From positions 1-64,000 of the forward strand of contig NZ_JACJVR010000128.1 of the NCBI RefSeq assembly GCF_014212175.1: a stretch of DNA of 64,000 nt, given 5' to 3'. Both the position numbers and the translations under genes were made by a program. This document shows positions 17,249 to 24,708 of this stretch, piece by piece. The notes under the pieces are model-generated. The model was not told the origin of the DNA and did not search any database. It was given only the letters and a program-made list of their open reading frames with translations. This stretch comes from Cohnella xylanilytica. Lineage in GTDB: Bacteria > Bacillota > Bacilli > Paenibacillales > Paenibacillaceae. Each line of letters begins with the position of its first letter. The first letter of the stretch is position 1.

Positions 17249-17605
17249 TCAATAATGGATGACGACGTCCCCTCCCTCGACCGTCACGTCGTATCGCTTG
17301 ACGCAGGCTCGACGGTCGTTAAACAACGCGTTGCCGCTCGTCACGTCGAATTCCCACCGGTGCCAGGGACAACGCAGGACTTCGTCGTCTCTCCCATACA
17401 CGTATTCCCCTACTGTAGAGGGCAGTGTCGTCCCCGTCAACTCCCCCTCCGACAACGGAGCGCCTTGATGCGGACAAGCGTTCATGAGCGCGCAATAATC
17501 TCCGTTGCCCAACCGAACCAGCACGATGGAGCGGCTCCCCACTTGAACAGCCCTCTTCTGGCCGGGAGCCATCTCTTCCGAACCGCATGCCACCACTTGT
17601 CTCAT
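17249..17605 (-). CDS. Rieske [2Fe-2S] ferredoxin-like protein
   Basis: 118-aa stand-alone Rieske protein. Cluster ligands are Cys44 and His46 (CPHQGAPL) and Cys79 and His82 (CPWHRWEFD). There is no membrane segment, so it is a soluble ferredoxin of the type that shuttles electrons to ring-hydroxylating oxygenases, although similar proteins also occur as NirD-like subunits. It overlaps the amidohydrolase gene by 4 bp (ATGA). It probably serves the Rieske oxygenase encoded at 11762 or an enzyme in its own operon. Confidence 0.9.
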   Translation of the reverse strand: MRQVVACGSEEMAPGQKRAVQVGSRSIVLVRLGNGDYCALMNACPHQGAPLSEGELTGTTLPSTVGEYVYGRDDEVLRCPWHRWEFDVTSGNALFNDRRACVKRYDVTVEGGDVVIHY

Positions 17606-18717
17606 CGGTCTGTCCCCCCCGCCGTTTTCGGAGAATCGGGCAATCGATAGAAGTTTTTCGCGTTATCGTAGAAAATTTTCCTTTTCAATTCCGGCGAGAA
17701 GGTCGTCGGAAGGCTTCGCGACGGCGAGTCGAAGTCCCAGTGGGGATAGTCCGTCGAGAACATAAGCAGTTCGTCGCTCTCCATCATCTCAACCATGCGA
17801 AGCATATGCTGCGGATTCGGATCTTCGATCGGCTGCGTCGAGAAGCGGAAGTGTTCCTTGATATATTCGCTCGGCAAGCGTTTGACCCACGGAACCTCGC
17901 TGCGCAGCGACTTGTAGTTGTGGTCCATGCGCCACATAAGGGACGGAACCCAGGTGAAGCCCCCTTCGATCATCGCGACCCGGGTTCCCGGGTATTTGTC
18001 GAATACCCCGTTCAGAATGAGGTTGACCGCCATCCCCATGAACGCCTGCGATAAGATCGTATGCCACTCCACGTAGTAGCGCGGCTGGCCGAAGCCCGTC
18101 GTCACCGAGTTGCCCTGATGCATTCCGATAACCAGGTTCTTGCGCTGCGCCGCTTCGTAAATCTTATGATAATAAGGATCCCCGAGAGGCGCCGTGCCGA
18201 TCGGCAGAAGAACCTGCACCATCTTCGGATGGTCGCCCCACTTCTCGATCTCCCGCACCGCCGTCTCCGGCATCTGCGGAGCGACATGGATGGAGCCGAG
18301 GAAGCGGTCGTCCTTCTCGAGCCAATTGCGTACGTACCACTCGTTATAGGCGGATGCCAGCTCGGCCGCCAATTCGAACTGCGCCTCCATCGTCGCCGGA
18401 TAGAACAACCCCGTCAGAATCGCGTACGTCATATCGTATTTATCGAGCAGCTGCTCCTTCAATACCCCGTAATCCGACCCCGGCACGTTGCCGTTCGGCA
18501 GAAGCGAATCGAGGCGCGAGCCTCCGATCGGATGCGTGTACTTCAATTCGCCCCAGCCCGTCCAATGCTTCATGTAACCAAGAAACGGCTCCTTCATGTA
18601 AGGCAGCAGATCCTCGATCGACACCATTCGTTCGTGCACGTCCGTATCGATAATCGGGAAAGTCGCCGGCCCTCCTTGCTTCCCCTCCGATAACGCCTCG
18701 GCAGACATTGCAGACAT
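17602..18717 (-). CDS. Amidohydrolase-2 (ACMSD-like) metal-dependent hydrolase or decarboxylase
   Basis: 371-aa TIM-barrel amidohydrolase of COG2159. The metal-binding start motif DTDVHERM is near residues 24-31. Internal His residues occur in GMHQGNS and YVEWHTIL, and the C-terminal active-site Asp is in FSTDYPHWDFDSP. The family contains decarboxylases of aromatic or unsaturated acids (ACMSD, LigW) and C-C or amide hydrolases. The start ATG at 18717 follows GAGGAGGGG; upstream codons in frame lie in the promoter region and are rejected. First gene of the operon with the Rieske ferredoxin and the DeoR regulator. Decarboxylation of a ring-cleavage product is a reasonable guess. Confidence 0.88.
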   Translation of the reverse strand: MSAMSAEALSEGKQGGPATFPIIDTDVHERMVSIEDLLPYMKEPFLGYMKHWTGWGELKYTHPIGGSRLDSLLPNGNVPGSDYGVLKEQLLDKYDMTYAILTGLFYPATMEAQFELAAELASAYNEWYVRNWLEKDDRFLGSIHVAPQMPETAVREIEKWGDHPKMVQVLLPIGTAPLGDPYYHKIYEAAQRKNLVIGMHQGNSVTTGFGQPRYYVEWHTILSQAFMGMAVNLILNGVFDKYPGTRVAMIEGGFTWVPSLMWRMDHNYKSLRSEVPWVKRLPSEYIKEHFRFSTQPIEDPNPQHMLRMVEMMESDELLMFSTDYPHWDFDSPSRSLPTTFSPELKRKIFYDNAKNFYRLPDSPKTAGGTDR

Positions 18718-18790
18718 TCGGTCCCCTCCTCGTCCAATTGAGTTAAATAACCTAACGCATAGAAGTTGAATCCGTGCTCGATTTAGGTCG

Positions 18791-18819
18791 ATTGTATCCC
18801 CGTAGGAATTTAGTGTCAA
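18791..18819 (-). promoter_or_regulatory. Sigma-A-type promoter of the amidohydrolase-Rieske-deoR operon
   Basis: Read on the minus strand: -35 TTGACA (18814-18819), 17-bp spacer, -10 TACAAT (18791-18796), a nearly perfect vegetative promoter. The transcript would start around 18784, leaving a leader of about 65 nt. The leader contains the decamer TAAATAACCT (plus-strand 18744-18753) that is also found in the importer promoter region. Confidence 0.8.
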
Positions 18820-18927
18820 TAATAATCACGTTATAATCACATAAAATCAGATATATTGCTAAGAACAATCAATTATCTGACATTTTTATAACGCTTTCTC
18901 TACAGAATATCTACATATCGTTAGGAA

Positions 18928-20022
18928 TCAAGTCAACCGGAGCCAGGTCAGGCATCTCTTTGCATAATCGCCCGGCGTTTGCCCGCGCAAGCGGGAGATC
19001 GCATAACCTCCCAGCTCGTTGAACGATTCCTCGAGCAGCCGCTGCAGCCGTTCGGCTGCAGCATGGCCGCCGAGCGTCCAAATGGCGAAAGCTCTCCCTT
19101 CCGCCGCCGCCGGATGGCGCTTTAGCTCTTGAAGCCAAGCGCCGAGCCACCCCGGCATCTCCCCTACCGATGTCGCAGCAAACAGAAGAATAAGACCGCC
19201 CTCGCCGGTAAGAGCCTCTCCGGGCGTCCGCTCGTCCACCGTCCGAAGCTCCGCTCCCAAGCCGTCCTCCAGCACCTTCAACATTTCCTTGACCTCCGGC
19301 TCTTCGGCTTCGCCGGCCTCCCCAGAAGGCCGCAGCACGGCAATGGCGGGAACTCCGCGGGAAGACGAAGCCGGCCGGCCCGGCTTCTCGTCCCTCGACA
19401 GCAGGCCGTGAAGCGTCAATCCGACCATCTGCTCCACAACCTTCGCATGCAGCTCCTCCTCGCTTCCTTCCTCTCCGAGAATCGAAGCCAAGTCCTTGGC
19501 CGAGCGAAAATAAAATTGGTCCATCATCCCGAACATGAGGAACAGGAGCGCTTTCTCGTTCGCCTGCGAGCGGATGGCCCCCTCGCTTTTCCATGAGGCC
19601 AGCTTGTCCGCGATATCGTAGAAGTCTTGCGTCCACAGGGAAGACGCATACTTCTGGAACAAGCTCCCTCCTTCCAGCGTCTCCCAATGAAAAATTTTGT
19701 ACAGATGCGGCATTCGGACCTTCATCTCGTACTGCGCCGTGACGTATTCGCGGATAAAGTCCCGGACGTCCTTGCCCTCCCAATCGAGTCGGCTCAGCAT
19801 GGCCTCCCACTGCGAGAACAAGCCGTTCAGCACCTCTTGGTACAGCCGTTCCTTGGACTCGAAATAATAGTAGATCAGCGCCTGATTGACCTTCGCCTTG
19901 ACGGCGATTTCGCCGACGCGGGTTCCCGGGAAGCCGCCGGCGGCGAACGCTTCTTCCGCGGCTTTCAAGATGCGCTCCCGAACGGAAGCTTTGTTGTCCG
20001 GCGAATCGCAACTCTCGCTCAT
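18928..20022 (-). CDS. TetR-family regulator with C-terminal flavodoxin-like domain
   Basis: 364 aa, unusually long for TetR (normally about 190-220). Residues about 10-60 are the TetR DNA-binding domain (FPGTRVGEIAVKAKVNQALI, then YYYFESKERLYQEVL), and 70-205 the usual helical ligand domain. Residues about 220-345 form an alternating beta/alpha unit (PAIAVLRPSG, VKEMLKVLEDGLGAEL, GLILLFAATSVGEMPGWLGA, RAFAIWTLGGHAAAERL) resembling the flavodoxin/NADPH-dependent FMN reductase fold, but the phosphate-binding loop is not clearly conserved. The start at 20022 overlaps the M20 gene stop (ATGA). Last gene of the flavin-monooxygenase operon, so it probably autoregulates it; it may sense flavin, redox state or substrate (inference). 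Confidence 0.85.
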   Translation of the reverse strand: MSESCDSPDNKASVRERILKAAEEAFAAGGFPGTRVGEIAVKAKVNQALIYYYFESKERLYQEVLNGLFSQWEAMLSRLDWEGKDVRDFIREYVTAQYEMKVRMPHLYKIFHWETLEGGSLFQKYASSLWTQDFYDIADKLASWKSEGAIRSQANEKALLFLMFGMMDQFYFRSAKDLASILGEEGSEEELHAKVVEQMVGLTLHGLLSRDEKPGRPASSSRGVPAIAVLRPSGEAGEAEEPEVKEMLKVLEDGLGAELRTVDERTPGEALTGEGGLILLFAATSVGEMPGWLGAWLQELKRHPAAAEGRAFAIWTLGGHAAAERLQRLLEESFNELGGYAISRLRGQTPGDYAKRCLTWLRLT

Positions 20023-21374
20023 TCGATTCCCTCCCGAATCCCGTTGCACACGAGCCAGGCCGTCGCTCCGTAAATGACGGCGGCGTCCACCATGTCGTCG
20101 ACCGAAGGCCGGAATCGTCGCGGTCCGTACGTAGCCGCCGGAATGCCGAACATGTTGAACACGTTGTGATCGCGCCACATGCTGGAATAGACGGAGTGGC
20201 CGATCTCCGCGCCGCCTTTGCCGCTCGACCGGCTCGCGGCGTCGATCGCGTCCCGCAGCGGCCTTACCTTCCGTTCGTCCGCCGCGAAGCCTTGCCGGTA
20301 GACGATCGGCTCGATCCTGCCTTCGAACCGTTCTTCCGCCAGCACCGCTTCCAGCTCGCGCTGTACGTCCGCGATCGCTTGGGCCGGTGTGAGTCCGACC
20401 TCCAGATAGAGCGAGCAAACCTCGCTGCCCCCGCCCATAATATGAGGATCGCCGCCTCGAATGGCGACGATCTGCACCTTCGGAACCGCCGTACCGCCGG
20501 CCGAGAGGTAGACGTGCCGCTCCTCGTAGCCCGCCGCCCAGCGCTGCACCGCTTCGATGAGCGGGGACGCGAGCACCAGCGCGCTCGGGTGGTCCCGCAG
20601 CCGCGGCGGATGTGTCAAGAGCGGCGTAAACACGTCTTGCCCGTAAATATCAACCCGAAAATTCGCGTATCCGCATGAGACCCACGTGATGCCGAAGTCC
20701 GTCCCTTCCGCCGCCACGGCAAAGTCCGGAGCCACTCCTCCGTGCGTCATCATGTATTGGGCGCCGATCTCTTTGCCGTGGTAAATCGACCCTTGGAACT
20801 CCTCTACGTGCTCGGGTCCGATCTCCGCCGGGCAAGCCGTCAGATAGAGATGGCCGTTCAAGACAAGACCGGCCCGCTTCAACGCCTTCGCTCCGATCAG
20901 GAAGCAAGCCATCGGCCCCCGGTCGTTCTCGACCGGATGACCCGAGAACACGCCGTCCTTCAGCTCCGCGCGAATCCAGCCCGGATCGTCGACGGAGCCT
21001 CCGGGGCGGTACTTCCAGCTGTCGCGCCAGTTGTACTGCGGCGCTTCCGTGTCGAGGTGGCTCGTGAACAGCAGATTCCGCCCGTTCGCCGGATCGGAGC
21101 CGCCCATTCGCCCGATAACGTTAAAGCGGTCCGGAACCATCCCGATCCGCTTGGGCGAGAAGCCTTCCTTCTCCATCCATGCGTAGACGTAGTCGCCCGC
21201 ATCCTTCTCGAATCCGGGCAGGCTGCGAATGTTGCCCAGCTCCAGAATGAGATCGATCAGCTCCTGCCGGTCCACATGGGCGCGGATAAGCGCTGCCGCC
21301 TCTTCGAACGTCAAGCTCTTCCTCTCCGTGATTGCCGCCTTCTCCTTCGAGGAATCCGAGTTCCTTGGCGTCAT
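20019..21374 (-). CDS. M20-family metallohydrolase (ArgE/DapE-like)
   Basis: 451-aa zinc amidohydrolase/peptidase. The first metal motif is SHLDTEAPQYN, the bridging Asp is in PVENDRGPMA, the catalytic Glu region is LTACPAEIGPEH, and later metal/dimerisation blocks include IRGGDPHIMGGGSEVCSLYL and YSSMWRDHNVFNMFG. The family hydrolyses N-acyl amino acids, carbamoyl amides and dipeptides. It overlaps the isochorismatase-like gene upstream and the TetR gene downstream by 4 bp each, so the module is tightly coupled. It probably hydrolyses an amide or ureide released by the first two enzymes (inference). Confidence 0.9.
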   Translation of the reverse strand: MTPRNSDSSKEKAAITERKSLTFEEAAALIRAHVDRQELIDLILELGNIRSLPGFEKDAGDYVYAWMEKEGFSPKRIGMVPDRFNVIGRMGGSDPANGRNLLFTSHLDTEAPQYNWRDSWKYRPGGSVDDPGWIRAELKDGVFSGHPVENDRGPMACFLIGAKALKRAGLVLNGHLYLTACPAEIGPEHVEEFQGSIYHGKEIGAQYMMTHGGVAPDFAVAAEGTDFGITWVSCGYANFRVDIYGQDVFTPLLTHPPRLRDHPSALVLASPLIEAVQRWAAGYEERHVYLSAGGTAVPKVQIVAIRGGDPHIMGGGSEVCSLYLEVGLTPAQAIADVQRELEAVLAEERFEGRIEPIVYRQGFAADERKVRPLRDAIDAASRSSGKGGAEIGHSVYSSMWRDHNVFNMFGIPAATYGPRRFRPSVDDMVDAAVIYGATAWLVCNGIREGIE

Positions 21375-21997
21375 CCCGTCTCTCCCTTCCCTGCCGCCCA
21401 GTCGCGCAGCACGTCCTCCGTCTCCGCGAGCGAGGCGAAATTGAGGGCCATCAGCCTGAGCGACATGTCATGCAGCTCCGGCTCGTAAGCCGCGCAAGCG
21501 TCCGTAATGACGAACGTCTCGTAATCGAGCATGAAGCCGTCCCGGACCGTCGATTCCACGCAGCATTCCGTCGTCACCCCGGTGACGACCAGCTTGTCGA
21601 CACCGAGACCGCGCAGTACAAGCTCCAAATTCGTGCCGATGAACGCGCTGTACCGCTGCTTGTCGACTACGTAATCCCGCTCTCCCGGGTACAGCTTGTA
21701 GAAATTCGCCCCCGGCGTTGCCGCTCTGCATACCGCGGCGCCGGAGGCGTCGGCTCCCTGCCTGGCGTACCAGGCGAGCATCGCCTTCGAATCCGTATGC
21801 GGCGCGGTCACCAGCCGCACGAAGACAACCGGAACGGCGGCGGCATGAGCCGCCTCGATCAAGCGTTCGATGCGTTCGATCGCCGGATCCACCTGCGATA
21901 GATCCGCGCCGAATCGGCCCATCAATCCTTCCGGAGCGCAGAAGTCGTTCTGCACGTCCACCACCAATAGCGCCGAGTTTTCGTTAGGTACTCTCAT
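21371..21997 (-). CDS. Isochorismatase-family cysteine hydrolase, RutB-like
   Basis: 208-aa cysteine hydrolase. The expected triad is visible: Asp14 in LLVVDVQNDF, Lys113 in VVDKQRYSAF and the nucleophile Cys146 in VTTECCVESTVRDGF. The blocks around Lys and Cys resemble RutB (ureidoacrylate amidohydrolase) and N-carbamoylsarcosine amidase more than isochorismatase. It hydrolyses a carbamoyl or amide bond in the cytosol. It lies directly downstream (33 bp) of the RutA-like monooxygenase, reproducing the RutA-RutB order of the E. coli uracil pathway, though the other rut genes are absent. Confidence 0.9.
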   Translation of the reverse strand: MRVPNENSALLVVDVQNDFCAPEGLMGRFGADLSQVDPAIERIERLIEAAHAAAVPVVFVRLVTAPHTDSKAMLAWYARQGADASGAAVCRAATPGANFYKLYPGERDYVVDKQRYSAFIGTNLELVLRGLGVDKLVVTGVTTECCVESTVRDGFMLDYETFVITDACAAYEPELHDMSLRLMALNFASLAETEDVLRDWAAGKGETG

Positions 21998-22030
21998 CCA
22001 GCCGCTCCGTCCCCTCCGGCCCGCGGCCGA

Positions 22031-23110
22031 TTATTTCGCCGCGCGCAGCAGCGGCAGCACTTTCTCCCCGAAATAGCGCAAATCCCCGATATAATCGGCG
22101 AACGTCAGCATCATGCCGTCCAGCCCCGTCGTCTCCATGATGTGCCGGATTTGTCTCGCGATGCTCTCCGCGTCGCCTGTCAGCATCTCGTTCATGAACA
22201 CATTGCGCGCCCGCGCCTGCATCGAGTTCTCGCGGCCGTCCGGCTCCAAGCCGTAGCTGCGCAGCAGGCCCTTGATCGCTTCCAGGTCGGCTCCGTCCCG
22301 ATAGCTTTGCAGCCTCCTCTGCACCTCGTCCTCCGAGTCGCCCGGCAACACTCCGAACATCGAATACGTCTTGATCGTCTTGCCGCGTTCGGCCGCCATC
22401 TCCTTCGCTCGAGCGCTCACCTTGGCGAGCTCCTCCAGATCGCGTCCGCCGATGAAGCAGGCATCGCCTTCCTCGATCGTGAAGCCCATTCCTTTCTCGG
22501 AGGCTCCGGCGCAGATGATCGGCGGACGCGGCTTCTGAAGCGGCTTCGGGCTCGACTCGCAATCTTCCAATCGGAAGTAATCGCCTTTATGGGTTACCCG
22601 CTCCTCGCTCCAGAGGCGCTTCACGACCTGAATCCACTCGCGAGCCAGATCGTATCTGGCGTCATGGTCCAGATGCTCCGGCCATGTGCCCATCTGGCGG
22701 AACTCGCCGGCATAGGAGCCGGAGACGACGTTCATTCCGATTCGTCCGCCGCTGATCTGGTCGAGCGTCGAGAACATCTTCGCCGCGACTGCCGGATGAT
22801 AGAGAAGAGTGTGGACGGTGGCGAACACCTTCACCCTGGACGTCGCCTCCGCCAGCGCCGCCATCATCGTCATCGATTCCAGCGATGTCCCCCAATGATT
22901 CGTCTCTCCGCCGTACCCCTTCCACTTGGCCATCGACATGATAAAGTCGAGTCCGAGCTCTTCCGCCAGCACGGCCGCCTCCCGGTTAAGAGCATAGCTT
23001 CCGTCCGGACGCGGCTCCGCAGTCGAGATAACCCATCCTCCGTTCGCTACCGGAAGGAACACGCCAAAATCGAGCTTGTTAAAATCGAGTTCGTTGGAAG
23101 TCGCACCCAT
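22031..23110 (-). CDS. LLM-class flavin-dependent monooxygenase, RutA-like
   Basis: 359-aa luciferase-like monooxygenase (FMNH2-dependent). The N-terminal stretch FGVFLPVANGGWVIST, the block SMAKWKGYGG, the LESMTMMAALAEATSRVKVF segment, ISGGRIGMNVVSG, EFRQMGTWPEH, YDLAREWIQVVKRLW and ICAGASEKGM strongly resemble the pyrimidine oxygenase RutA subgroup, which opens an amide bond of uracil oxidatively via a flavin-peroxide. Other members oxidise sulfones, chlorinated aromatics and alkanes. First gene of a four-gene operon (monooxygenase, RutB-like hydrolase, M20, TetR). A flavin reductase gene is not visible nearby, so FMNH2 would come from elsewhere. Confidence 0.9.
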   Translation of the reverse strand: MGATSNELDFNKLDFGVFLPVANGGWVISTAEPRPDGSYALNREAAVLAEELGLDFIMSMAKWKGYGGETNHWGTSLESMTMMAALAEATSRVKVFATVHTLLYHPAVAAKMFSTLDQISGGRIGMNVVSGSYAGEFRQMGTWPEHLDHDARYDLAREWIQVVKRLWSEERVTHKGDYFRLEDCESSPKPLQKPRPPIICAGASEKGMGFTIEEGDACFIGGRDLEELAKVSARAKEMAAERGKTIKTYSMFGVLPGDSEDEVQRRLQSYRDGADLEAIKGLLRSYGLEPDGRENSMQARARNVFMNEMLTGDAESIARQIRHIMETTGLDGMMLTFADYIGDLRYFGEKVLPLLRAAK

Positions 23111-23143
23111 TGTTCATCTCTCCTGTTCTTGGATTGATTCCTC

Positions 23144-23180
23144 TTAACCAAAAAGTAAAACCATTTGATTGTTTGGTTAA
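23144..23180. promoter_or_regulatory. Inverted repeat, probable TetR operator
   Basis: TTAACCAAA (23144-23152) and TTTGGTTAA (23172-23180) form a perfect 9-bp inverted repeat, with a further AACCA half-site between them. It lies just downstream of the predicted transcription start of the monooxygenase operon and about 35 bp before its ATG. The TetR-like protein encoded last in that operon is the natural candidate to bind it. Confidence 0.65.
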
Positions 23181-23193
23181 AATATTTGCTCCT

Positions 23194-23222
23194 AAAGTAG
23201 CACACGCCCCTGGACGCGTCAA
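23194..23222 (-). promoter_or_regulatory. Promoter of the RutA-like monooxygenase operon
   Basis: Minus strand: -35 TTGACG (23217-23222), 17-bp spacer, -10 TACTTT (23194-23199). A good -35 and a moderate -10, followed about 15 bp later by the inverted repeat at 23144-23180, which would place the operator across the early transcribed region. Confidence 0.6.
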
Positions 23223-23318
23223 CGCACCTCGCTTATATTCGTTCATAATATTCAAATAATTCAGTTGTCAGCGGACCGTTTTCTAGCGAAAAATAGCAAT
23301 CGTCAGCCGAGCGGCCAT

Positions 23319-23360
23319 AAAAAAACGGCCCCTCCCGAAGAGGCTTCGGGATGAGGGCCG
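23319..23360 (-). terminator. Intrinsic terminator of the bshC-ahcY operon
   Basis: On the minus strand a long GC-rich stem (arms 23345-23360 and 23326-23340, small loop) is followed by a run of seven T. It lies about 40 bp after the ahcY stop codon and separates that operon from the promoter of the monooxygenase operon. Confidence 0.85.
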
Positions 23361-23397
23361 TGTTTAATGATTATTCTGCCTTGAGTCGACCAAAAAC

Positions 23398-24660
23398 TCA
23401 GTGAGACGCCCAGCTGTCGAGGTACGCCTTCTGCTCGGCGCTGAGGCTGTCGATCGAGATGCCGAGCGACTCGAGCTTCGTGCGGGCGACTTGCTCGTCG
23501 AGCTCGTAAGGCACGTTGACGACGCGGTTGCCGATCGAGCGGTAGTTGTCGTTCACGTACCTCAGCGAGAGCGCTTGAAGCGCGAACGTCATGTCCATGA
23601 TCTCGGCCGGGTGTCCGTCGCCGGCGGCCAGGTTGACGAGGCGTCCTTCGGCCAACACGTAGATGCGGCGGCCGTCCTTTAATTGATACTCTTCGATGTT
23701 GCGGCGAACGGTGCGCTTGGACACCGACAGCGCGGCGAGCTCGACGAGGTTGACTTCGACGTCGAAGTGGCCGGCGTTGGACAGAATGGCTCCGTCCTTC
23801 ATGTTCTCGATATGATGGCCGCGGATGACGTCCTTGTTGCCCGTCACGGTGACGAAGAACTCGCCGACCTTGGCGGCTTCGTCCATCGACAGCACGGTGA
23901 AGCCGTCCATGTAGGCTTCGACCGCCTTGATGGCGTCGACCTCCGTGACGACGACGTTGGCGCCGAGCCCCTTGGCGCGCATGGCGACGCCCTTGCCGCA
24001 CCAGCCGTAGCCGTTGACGACGACGGTCTTGCCCGCCACGACCAGGTTGGTCGTCCGGTTGATGCCGTCCCAGACCGATTGGCCGGTTCCGTAGCGGTTA
24101 TCGAACAAATATTTGCAATAAGCGTCGTTAACGGCGACCATCGGGAACTTCAGCGAGCCTTCCTTATCCATCGCCTTGAGGCGCAGAATGCCCGTCGTCG
24201 TCTCCTCGGCGCCGCCCCGGACGTTCGGGAGCAGGTCCTGGCGCTCCGTGTGCAGGATGGTGACGAGGTCGCCGCCGTCGTCGATGATGAGGTCCGGCTT
24301 CGTCTCCACGGTCTTCACGAGAAGGTCGTGGTACTCCTCCGGAGTCGGGTTGTACTTGGCGTACACGGCGATGCCGTCCTCCACGAGGGCGGCGCACACG
24401 TCGTCTTGGGTCGACAGGGGATTGCTTCCCGTGATGACGACTTCCGCCCCGCCGGCCTGCACGACCTTGGCCAGGTAAGCGGTCTTCGCTTCGAGATGAA
24501 GCGAGATCGCGACGCGCAGCCCCTTGAACGGCTGGTCGCGCTCGAATTGCTCGCGAATCCGGTTCAGGACGGGCATATGCGCGGAAGCCCAGTCGATCTT
24601 CAGCTTGCCCTCCGGCGCGAGGGACGGATCTTGGATGATGCTCTTTAACGTCGTTTTCAT
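23398..24660 (-). CDS. ahcY: Adenosylhomocysteinase
   Basis: 420-aa S-adenosylhomocysteine hydrolase, which converts SAH to adenosine and homocysteine, relieving inhibition of SAM-dependent methyltransferases. Visible blocks are SAHMPVLNRIREQFE, ISLHLEAKTAYLAK, SNPLSTQDDVCAALV, NDAYCKYLFDNRYGTGQSVW, the NAD-binding GYGWCGKGVAMRAKGLGA and NAGHFDVEVNL. The length matches the shorter bacterial/archaeal form. The ATG at 24660 (MKTTLKSI) is preferred because AGGAGGGA precedes it. It lies 48 bp downstream of bshC and shares its transcript. Many Firmicutes use the Pfs/LuxS route instead, so possession of ahcY is a useful trait. Confidence 0.95.
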   Translation of the reverse strand: MKTTLKSIIQDPSLAPEGKLKIDWASAHMPVLNRIREQFERDQPFKGLRVAISLHLEAKTAYLAKVVQAGGAEVVITGSNPLSTQDDVCAALVEDGIAVYAKYNPTPEEYHDLLVKTVETKPDLIIDDGGDLVTILHTERQDLLPNVRGGAEETTTGILRLKAMDKEGSLKFPMVAVNDAYCKYLFDNRYGTGQSVWDGINRTTNLVVAGKTVVVNGYGWCGKGVAMRAKGLGANVVVTEVDAIKAVEAYMDGFTVLSMDEAAKVGEFFVTVTGNKDVIRGHHIENMKDGAILSNAGHFDVEVNLVELAALSVSKRTVRRNIEEYQLKDGRRIYVLAEGRLVNLAAGDGHPAEIMDMTFALQALSLRYVNDNYRSIGNRVVNVPYELDEQVARTKLESLGISIDSLSAEQKAYLDSWASH

Positions 24661-24708
24661 ACGGGGTAATCCCTCCTGGTTGAGATGCGTATCCATAAGC
24701 GCAAAAGA

